Shown here: positions 56,167 to 64,000 of the stretch, piece by piece | How positions within the stretch are numbered: position 1 is the first letter of the stretch | Layout: each line of letters opens with the position of its first letter | Source: Tulasnella sp. 424 | Taxonomy: Eukaryota > Basidiomycota > Agaricomycetes > Cantharellales > Tulasnellaceae | Direction of reading: 5' to 3' | NCBI GenBank assembly: GCA_019633425.1 | Contig: WSUB01000033.1 | Span: 124,001-188,000 of the forward strand | DNA: 64,000 nucleotides | Notes under the pieces: generated by a model | The model's database searches: none | Told to the model about the DNA's origin: nothing | What the model saw: the letters and a program-made list of their open reading frames with translations, nothing else | Translations under genes and position numbers: made by a program

Positions 56167-58066
56167 GGTGTCGGGGTCGGAGTGGGCGGATTATAAAATG
56201 GAAGTGGGAGGTCGGAGAGGAAGGAGTGAGAGAGATAAGATGTCTATAGGATATGCCTAATAGAGATACGTCAGCGAATGGTGAACAGAGAGTGTGTGTG
56301 CGGAGAAGGGGGACGTACAAGACTCGGAGAGCTGTTCGTTGCAGACGAAGGAAGGAATGCGGCCACACGTGCTCGACCAGTGACTATGACGGCTCAAGAG
56401 AGGGATGATGTGGATTGGTAGTTGGTGCGTCTGCGGGTCGAGCGTCAAGACGCGACTGGGAGAGTGTATTAGGAGAAGAAGGGAGCGCGAACGAGGGAGG
56501 GAGGGAAGTGAGAGGTTGCTGGACGACTGGACGAGAAAAGAGTGGAATATAAATGACCATAGGTGGAGCAACATCTTCAAAAGGAGTTTGAAAAAACAAA
56601 AGAGAAAAGAGGAAAAGGGAGTAAACGGACAGAATTGAAAAGTCAAGTATCCTCTCTAGCCAATGAGAGAGCGCGATCGAGAGCTGAAAATAAAAACAAA
56701 TATGCCCCAGCACAAACAACTCCTGTTATAAACGGGTCCTTACGCCCGACGAAGCGAGGAATGTAAACAAAACAAGTCGTTCTAATACCAGGTCAACGCC
56801 CAGAATAATAATAAATCGGGTCCGATTCCAGGGCCCCACAGAAGGAGATCACATCACGTGAGGGTATGCAACTCTCTCTGAGTGACGTTGATCGAGACGA
56901 ACCCGCCGGCGGACAAGAGCGGGGGAGATGCAGCGTTCAGATTCGGAGATCTAAGGAAGGGAAATGCCGTTTGAGGCGAAGAATCTGCGCATCAATACCC
57001 GATTTGGCAACTGGCGTCAAAGGAAGAAGAGGCGGGCGTCGGGGATTCAATTCAACGGAACCACAACCTCTGCGCGCACTCGGCTTTCAGACCCCTCTTA
57101 GGTCATAGGTTTACAAAAAGCAACGATCTTTAGGGGGCGTGTCCCGTATCTGAGTCCGGTCGAGTTGACTGTCGGCGGAGCGGTGGGTGTCGACGTCGCC
57201 GAGGACACGGAGGTAAAACTGGGGTCCGATGGATGGATACTCAACGTGACGCCCGGTCAACCATGTTAAAAATAACAGGTCAGAGTACCTAGACCGCATG
57301 TCCAGACAGGTTCACCTTATCGTGGACCCAGCCCTCGCGAAAAGCTATGTACCTGACCATGAAGCGAACTCGGAGATTGCCGATAGACCACTCAGTGAAC
57401 GCAGGGTCGACGCAATAAAATATATAAAGACCTGTTCATTATCAGCGAAATTTCGATGTAATAAAAGTCAAGTATGGTGGGCACGAAAATGTGGATAGAC
57501 AGAGTGAAAATATTAGTTTAGCCCTCCAGCCCTAGCGGGTATATTGAAGCTCGCCCGCACAAGGCCTAGGGTAGCTCCTATCCGGGAGATCAGTATGGAT
57601 GTTAATTGACTGCTGATCTGGCCCTGTACTATGAGATATGTGAGACGAAAACAAAGCAAGAAGTCAGTAGAAAGGAAGAGAACAGAGTGTGACGTACACG
57701 TCGCTTCGAAGATAGCCTCATCACTCTCGACGATATCCAAGACCCGTTCCGCGAGCCGTATCGTGGGTTTGCCCTACCGGCTCCTGCGGAGGTCCCCGGC
57801 CGAATCCCGGAGCCATTTTAGGCCCAGCCTTTGGGCATAAAGTCGTTTTGAAAATCCCGATCACCTCTTTCCCAGAAAAATCGAATAAATTTAAGGCCTA
57901 CATCCGGTGCATAAGGACAGTAAAAAAAATGGGGTGGGGGTTGGGGGAAAAGGTCATTCACACTTATATGTATATAGTTACTCTACGAAAATCCCAAAGC
58001 TCGTGACCTAACAAAAACGTCCCCAACTTTGCGATCAGCCCGAATTTTGGATCACTGAGGGAAAAA
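56167..58066. other. Intergenic, no gene seen
   Basis: 1.9 kb upstream of the integrase-zinc-finger gene and downstream of the kelch gene. It contains A-rich and purine-rich stretches and short chance frames only. The part next to 56167 should be the promoter and long 5' leader of the integrase-zinc-finger gene. Confidence 0.4.
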
Positions 58067-60311
58067 TCAAGGACGTACCTGGGGTAAATAAGCAGCGGCA
58101 GCCAAGTCCAAGGTCCAGACGTCATCGTACACGATGTGTCCGTCAAAGCCGCCAAACACCCATAACCTCGAATCCGCCAGTGCCGTAACGTGGTAACCAC
58201 GAGAAGATGGTGGTCGACCTTGAGTAGTCCGAGGTTCGAATTGCAGGGTAACTAAAAAGAGCGGGCGGGGCTTCGTAAGAAAAGGAGAAAGAGGAACAAC
58301 ACACGCAGAGGAGAAAAAATCGCACCAAGGTTAAAGAGCAAGAGCTCATGGGAATACTTGTTCCCATCGTGTCCACCCATGACGAAGAGATAACTGCCGA
58401 CTTGAGTCGAGGAATGGGATAGCCGTCGGTAGGTCTTGTCAGGTTTCACTTCCCTCCACACCAACTTGTCTTTTAGGAGTGCGAGGGGACGTCAGCCCAA
58501 GGTCTCTATCTGACAATTCCACTGACAAAAAAAATTGCGCACCTAGATCTAACACCCAAACATCCGGGAAACACTCCCTTCCATCACTCCCTCCAAGCAC
58601 GATCATCACGTTCCCCACCAAGTTCGCCGTATGATAGCCCCTCGCACCAGGTTTAGTCCCATGGGTTTGGACCTGCTCCCACTTCAACTTGTCCATCCCA
58701 ACAGACACATCGAGCGCCCAAACGTCGTTCAACGCGCGGTGGCCGTTCCCCCCTCCAAATACGTATATAGTGTCGCGGTACAGCACCGCGGTGTGCGCGC
58801 GTCGGGGTAATGGGTGGGGTGTCGGGATGTTGGGCTTGTACCACCGATGAGTGACTGGACGGGGGTAGGAATATTAATTAATAAAAAATGAAGGAGGGGT
58901 AGGGAGGGGGTGAAGAGGGGACGTACGAGTGTCGAGGATGTACAAATCGTTGTAGTACGTCGGTCCTTCACCTCCACCGAAAACGTAAATCTTTCGGTCT
59001 ACGAGAGTGGCTGTATGAGCTCGACACGGTGGAGGCATTTCTCCTCGCATTTCCGGATGTGACCACTGAAACGTCTCTGGAGGAAAAAAGGAGGAGGTCC
59101 AGCGGGATTCAGGAGCCCGGACTACCCATGCACTGCTGAACGGACGCACCAATGTCAAAGCACCACACATCTCTCCAACACCCTCGTTCATCGCATCCTC
59201 CAAAGACCCAAGCCATATTATCCACCATCGTCACCGTATGAGCCCTCATACTCCTCGTCGGCAGAGTTCCGTGGACGGGAGCTTTGCTCCAGTGCATCAT
59301 CGCCGCCGACACCCGTTCCGCTTCGTATTGCGGTAAATGCGGAGTATGCCTGAATTTGGCGCGAGAGCTCGATTGTGGGTGGGCTTTGGAGGATTTGGAT
59401 TGGGTCTGGCCCTGAGGTGATGGTTTTGGTGTGGGTTGCCCCGTTCGGTCGGGGATGGCGGAGGTGGACGTGCCGTCCGCGGCAGCTGTACTAGTACCAT
59501 TGGTAGTCGTCGCGGTAGTTCCATTGTCTTTTCCGTCTCCAGTAGCAGAGGCTTTTGAGGAAGGTACTCCCTGTCCACTCGTCTGCCGGGACGACGTCGT
59601 CCGCGAAACCACTCGCTCCCCTGGATCACGCTGCTTGTTACTCCTGGCCGTCGGCATGCCCGCCAAGCTCGACTGCGAGTTCATGGTCTTGAGCGACCCA
59701 TGGTGCGAAGGGTGGTGCTGCAAAACGCGGGGGTCCTGGGCCTGCGAGCCGTTGGTATTCGCAGACGTCCTCCGAGACTGAGACGAATGGTGAAGCAAAG
59801 TTCCCCCCGTAAACCCGCTGCCAGTAGCTGGCAGTCCAGGTAAACCCAACGCCGAAGTCGAAGACGCCGGGCCGGTCCCACCGACGCTCGATTCGGTCGT
59901 GCCGTTGTCGCCGGCACTTCGACTGTCGTCGTCATCCGTATCTCGTGCCATCCCTCCGTCCTCCGCGCGCAAAGTAGGAGAGTCTTCTATCTGCTGTTGT
60001 TGTAAATACGGGATGCGTGGTGAATCAAAGTCTCCCGCTGTCGAGACAAAAGTCCGGTAGGAATTTGAAAGTTGACGGGGATGGTGTCGAGGACTTGGGT
60101 TCGCCTGGACCTGCGTGAAGGTAGCTGCGGATAAAATTGAACTCGACGCAGAAGGCGTGGTCGAGTGAGATTGATGATGACTTGCTGGTATCGGGGGGAG
60201 GGGTTGATTTGGCGCGTAGTAATTGGTGGAGGGTGAATTTGCTCTGTTGGACGACGCAGACGGTCGTCGGCTGACCGACGATGAAGGGAGGGTGTCGAGA
60301 GCGCCGCTCAT
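58067..60311 (-). CDS. Kelch-repeat protein with long disordered N-terminus
   Basis: CDS complement(join(58067..58251,58326..58469,58543..58854,58927..59076,59150..60311)), 650 aa. Residues 1-330 are Ser/Thr/Pro-rich and probably disordered. From about 340 follow five to six kelch repeats with the double-Gly signature: AWVFGGCDERGCWRDVWCFD, KIYVFGGGEGPTYYNDLYIL, TIYVFGGGNGHRALNDVWAL, MIVLGGSDGRECFPDVWVLD, LFVMGGHDGNKYSHELLLFN and LWVFGGFDGHIVYDDVWTLD, each preceded by an RxxHT-like strand. A beta-propeller scaffold, as in fungal polarity and Ras-pathway kelch proteins; partner unknown. The last five codons may be intronic (a splice there brings a stop immediately). A TATA-like TTATATATAA lies only a few bases before the ATG. 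Confidence 0.85.
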
Positions 60312-61793
60312 GCCTTATATATAAAGAGTGTAGATAGCGGGTATTGATGTGTGTTTTGAGTAGCCCAAGGCAGGTAGAGCGGGAAACTAGTCCAAGTCTG
60401 GGTCAAATCGGGCGGATATGCGAACGACGCGCGCGGGATGGTCAAATGTCCGATTCCACCACAGGGTCTTCCTTTTTCCCATTGGATCGACAGGCGGCAC
60501 CAGGTCCCGCACGCAATTTACTTTTCAACTACATATGTACACATGCAAGCCTGCAACGTCCCACACCGATCCTGCGTTGACTTGGACCACTCTTGTGTAT
60601 CGTTGCTGGCTTGGTATTCTCTGTTCCCGAGACAGGGAAGCTACGACATGTGTGGGATCGGCTCAATTGATGTGGCTGCCAAATGTTAAGGCACTATCCC
60701 AGATTGGCGATCCGATCTGGGGACGGGACAATTTTGCCCTAAGCTGCCGATTTCGATTAAATCTGGTCATTTGCAATGTAAATCCCTAGCTAATATCTGT
60801 TCGTTGGGGCTGCCTTCCTGGAGCAGCGTTACAACGCCTAGCGGACTAAGCCCGACGGGAGACCTGTTTCAAGCGTAAGCTTGAACGGCGAACGAGCTGG
60901 CCTAGCTGTTGATTCCGACTAAAACTAGCCATTTGCGATGTAAATCCCTGGCTAATATCTGTTTGTCAGGGGTAGACTTCCTGGAGCAGCATTGCAGAGT
61001 CAGAATTTCCGCCTCGCGAACGACTTGAAATGAGATATCCTCTGCCCGCGATGCACCGGCGGAAAGCGTGCTACTCAATTATATTCTAAGGATACGATGC
61101 CGACGTGGGTTGGAGTCGGCTGAGCTACTAGTCAACGCATGTTCTAAATCGGATGAGAGGCACTTTAGCTGGGAAATGCCTTGCCTAATAGCTACATGAG
61201 CTAGAGATCCCCGACATTTTCTATACCTACTACATCTGTTGGCGGTTACTGTAATTATAGAGCGGTCATGAACCATTTCCTGACGGAGGAACAGAAGAGC
61301 CCACGGCTTGAAGCTTCCTAGCGTCAAACGTTGCAATATCATGCTACCATCCACCGGTATTCAACGCGAGTGCCTAAATATAAGAGTCTACTCTCGAAAG
61401 ATTTTATTGGAGTGTTTCTATGGACCGTCCGCGAGCGACTGGAATCAGCTGGTCGAGGAGAGGGACCTGACGCTTGGCGCAAACAGATTGGGGCGGGACC
61501 AGACTCTCTTTGTTTTACATCCAATTTGTTGAGGTGAAGTAGTAATTGAAGAGTGAGGCAGTTTGGTGATCGCATTTCAAGTGCGCAACCGCCACAGGCA
61601 CAAGTACTTTCAAATACCGAACAATAATATTCTGCCACGAGTCCGGATTCAGACCCTTGCTTATTCGCCTCGTTCACCGTGAGGCTGTTCTCTCAACCAC
61701 CCCCAAGCCACTCCTTTCCCGGCGCAGCGAGCTCCTTTCTCCTTTACTCCGCAACCCTCACGAGTCAAAGCATCCATCTAAATAGTTTTTCTC
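60312..61793. other. Intergenic between kelch and kinase-TPR C
   Basis: No supported gene in about 1.5 kb. Contains one imperfect direct repeat pair, listed separately, and the promoter of the kinase-TPR gene. Confidence 0.4.
60743..60996. repeat. Imperfect direct repeat, two 90-bp copies 162 bp apart
   Basis: 60743-60832 and 60905-60996 share CATTTGC(A/G)ATGTAAATCCC, GCTAATATCTGTT and CTTCCTGGAGCAGC, with scattered substitutions. No coding capacity seen. Confidence 0.75.
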
Positions 61794-64000
61794 ATGCACC
61801 GTTTTGCATCTAAGCTCCTTGAACCATTTAGCGCCCTCCGCATCCGGAGTTCGAAATCTAGATCTCGCACACCTACAATTGACAAAAAACCTAGCGAAGA
61901 GAGCAGTCGGGATGCAAGCCAAGATTTTAAAAATGAAGCTACTGATCAAGGGATACCGAGGAAGCTCACTGCTGTGAGTCGTATTTCCGTTCCGCGTTCC
62001 CAATGTGGCTGACCTGGAATTCGTAGAGGGAAAGACTTGACGGTCTGTCGAGCTTCAGGGTCCATCCCAATTCACTTAAGATCGTGTCACCCAAACCGCA
62101 TGGGATTGGTGGCAAGGCCGAAGTGGTCAAGGCGACACTGAAGCGGGATGATGGAGGTGGCGAGCAGGAAGTGGCGGTGAAGAAACTTCGATACTACAAT
62201 GACATCGATAAACGGAAGTTCGCTCATGTAAGCAAAATTATATTCGGAGCTTATAGCTCGGCGTTCTAACGCCCTATATTTAGGAATTTGTTCATGAAGT
62301 CGAGATAGTCGCTGGATTGTCGCACAAAAACATCATTCGATTAATCGGCTTCGTCGAAGACCTGCAAAACGGACAAGCATGGACCGTCTTATCCTGGGAG
62401 CCGAATGGAAATATTAGCGAATTCCTTGCAATGGGAGAACGGGAGATTCCCGAACGCATTTCTCTCGTGAGCGACGATGTACCGTGCATATGGCCGAAAA
62501 CGGGAACGACCAACAGTGTCTTACTTCTAGATCAAGGATACCTTTAATGGTATCAAGTATCTTCACACACGCCAACCACCGATTTGTCATGGTGATCTGA
62601 AATCAGTGAGTAACCGTTAGTTGACCTCGATTTGCGTACGCCAAGCTTGTCTCATCTCAATGGCCTTTTAGTTGAACATTCTCGTCAGCGCATCATACCG
62701 TGCCATTATTAGCGACTTCGGCTCAGCCCGTCCTCTAGAGGAAACGGAAGGCAGCACAATCCACCAAGACTACACCCAGGATGTGAGCGGAGTTTCAACG
62801 ACGGACGAAACCGCCGCCCGCCCTCAAGTCACGATTGCTGTGGCTGGAAATCAATTGACCCTGACCGGACCTGCCTGGTCCCTCCGATGGGTAGCCCCTG
62901 AGGTTGCTATGGGGGGACGGCCTAGTTTGGCAAGTGATATCTGGGCTGCTGCCTGGGTCTGTTGGGAGGTATGTCGGCTTGCTGGTATCGGAGTTAACAG
63001 CCGTGATCGCTCATCTCTGTCGATTACCCACGTCTTAGATTATGACCAATAAGGTTCCATTTCCGGAGCTTACCGCTGAAGGGGTCATCACGCTAAAAGT
63101 CATTCAAGGGGAGGTTCCTGCCGTTCGTGAAGACACGCAGCTGTCTCAGGTTATTAGTCTTTGTAGCTTGATGACGGACTGTTGGTTACTCGATCCAACG
63201 GGTAGACCGAGCATTGTCGAATGCCGGGACCAGGTAAAATGGATCGTGAGTCATGCCTTCCTTTCATAAGAAACTTCCTGATGTACACCCGTTCGCAGCC
63301 TTCAACACCCCCATTAGAGGGACGGTTGTTAGGTTCAAAAGTCCTATCCACCACCCTCTTGCTTCAAATGGGTGAAACCCACGATCAACGGGCTAGCTAC
63401 GATGAAGCTATATCGCTGTACCAGCAAGCCTTGTCAATCGCGACGTCCACAGGTGACCAAAAAACAGGTGCAGACGCCCTGAGACGCCTGGGGGACGTCT
63501 ATTACGCTCGGTCCAAATACGAAGAGTCCAAAGAGTATTATACCAGAGCGCAGGTCATCTACGCTGGTATTCGTGCTGATTTGGGTCAAGCCAACACACT
63601 ATTCGGGCTAGCACGCGTTTGCCGTCTTCAATATAAATACAACGAGGCGGAAGAATATTACATCAAGGCGAAAAGTCTCTACACGCGTGCCGGCAATGTC
63701 GGAGGGGAAGCAAAAACGTTTCGCGGGCTGGGACGCTTATACTCTATTCGATCCCAATATGACAAAGCGAAAGAGTCCTACACCAAAGCGCTCGACATCT
63801 TTACCGCCGCCCGTAGTTACAGGGGATGGGCAAATACGCTGGTAGCCCTTGGAGACGTCCACCTTCACGAATCTAACCACGGTGAAGCTCGTGAGTCTTA
63901 CGCTCAAGCGTACGACATCCACGGGCGCATCGGGGACGACCACGGTCGAGCGAACGCGCTACAAGGGCTAGGAGACGTCTACCGTCTTCAATCCAAATAC
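61794..64000 (+). CDS. Kinase-TPR fusion protein C (3' end cut by window edge)
   Basis: CDS join(61794..61973,62027..62227,62284..62466,62531..62605,62672..62968,63039..63245,63299..>64000), at least 615 aa, open at the edge. Kinase: Gly loop HGIGGKAEVVKA, EVAVKK (K112), LSHKNIIRLIGFVED, HGDLKS (208-213), DFGSA (228-232), a roughly 40-residue insert, LTLTGPAWSLRW, VAPE, GRPSI. From about residue 390, 40-residue TPRs (LGDVYYARSKYEESKEYYTR, AQVIYAGI); about six are visible before the edge. Exon sizes 183, 75 and 207 nt match those of kinase-TPR A and B exactly. Predicted active; substrate unknown. Confidence 0.85.

Overview
The window reads as nuclear DNA of a filamentous basidiomycete, most likely an Agaricomycete. 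Genes carry many short phase-conserved introns (about 45-75 nt, GT..AG, often GTAAGT/GTGAGT donors). The housekeeping genes are fungal (ATP synthase subunit h, mitochondrial RNA polymerase, citrate carrier, uroporphyrinogen-III synthase), and there are secreted wood- and wall-active enzymes (GH7 with a C-terminal CBM1-like module, CE4 deacetylase). The species cannot be named from the sequence. I reconstructed exons by hand, checking that phases add up and that protein motifs continue across each junction.

Left accessory region (1-22,000): three tandem BAG-domain genes (1-1170 partial, 6512-8361, 11786-13755), each in a duplicated unit of about 5.3 kb. Copies 2 and 3 are preceded by a roughly 1-kb dispersed element with a perfect palindromic TATA box and conserved intron-like segments. 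A third element copy lies at 20573-21690 without a BAG gene. Two kinase-TPR genes lie among these units (2046-4521 on minus, 15472-19280 on plus), with kinase relics just downstream of BAG copies 1 and 3 and paired relics of a Cys-rich reading frame (14293-14606, 21740-22022). An unrecognised minus-strand gene model sits at 9056-9862.

Central conserved block (22,000-42,200): ATP14 (-), a large single-pass membrane protein (+), a gene encoding three kinase domains in a row (26571-30357, the last one a predicted pseudokinase), RPO41, CTP1 (-) and HEM4 (+) sharing a 51-bp intergenic gap, a small basic nuclear-type protein, and another kinase (40483-42170).

Right part (42,200-64,000): a decayed GH7 copy and an intact GH7, a CE4 deacetylase with micro-exons, an F-box-type protein, a domesticated integrase zinc-finger protein, a kelch-repeat protein, and a third kinase-TPR gene running off the right edge.

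The most notable theme is the density of one kinase lineage: seven kinase domains in five genes plus two relics in 64 kb. All use HGD or HGN in place of HRD, five domains share an identical 75-nt catalytic-loop exon, and three genes are fused to long arrays of 40-residue TPRs, in one case about 20 units still alike at DNA level. This architecture resembles repeat-based recognition receptors such as fungal NLRs; that role is inference only.
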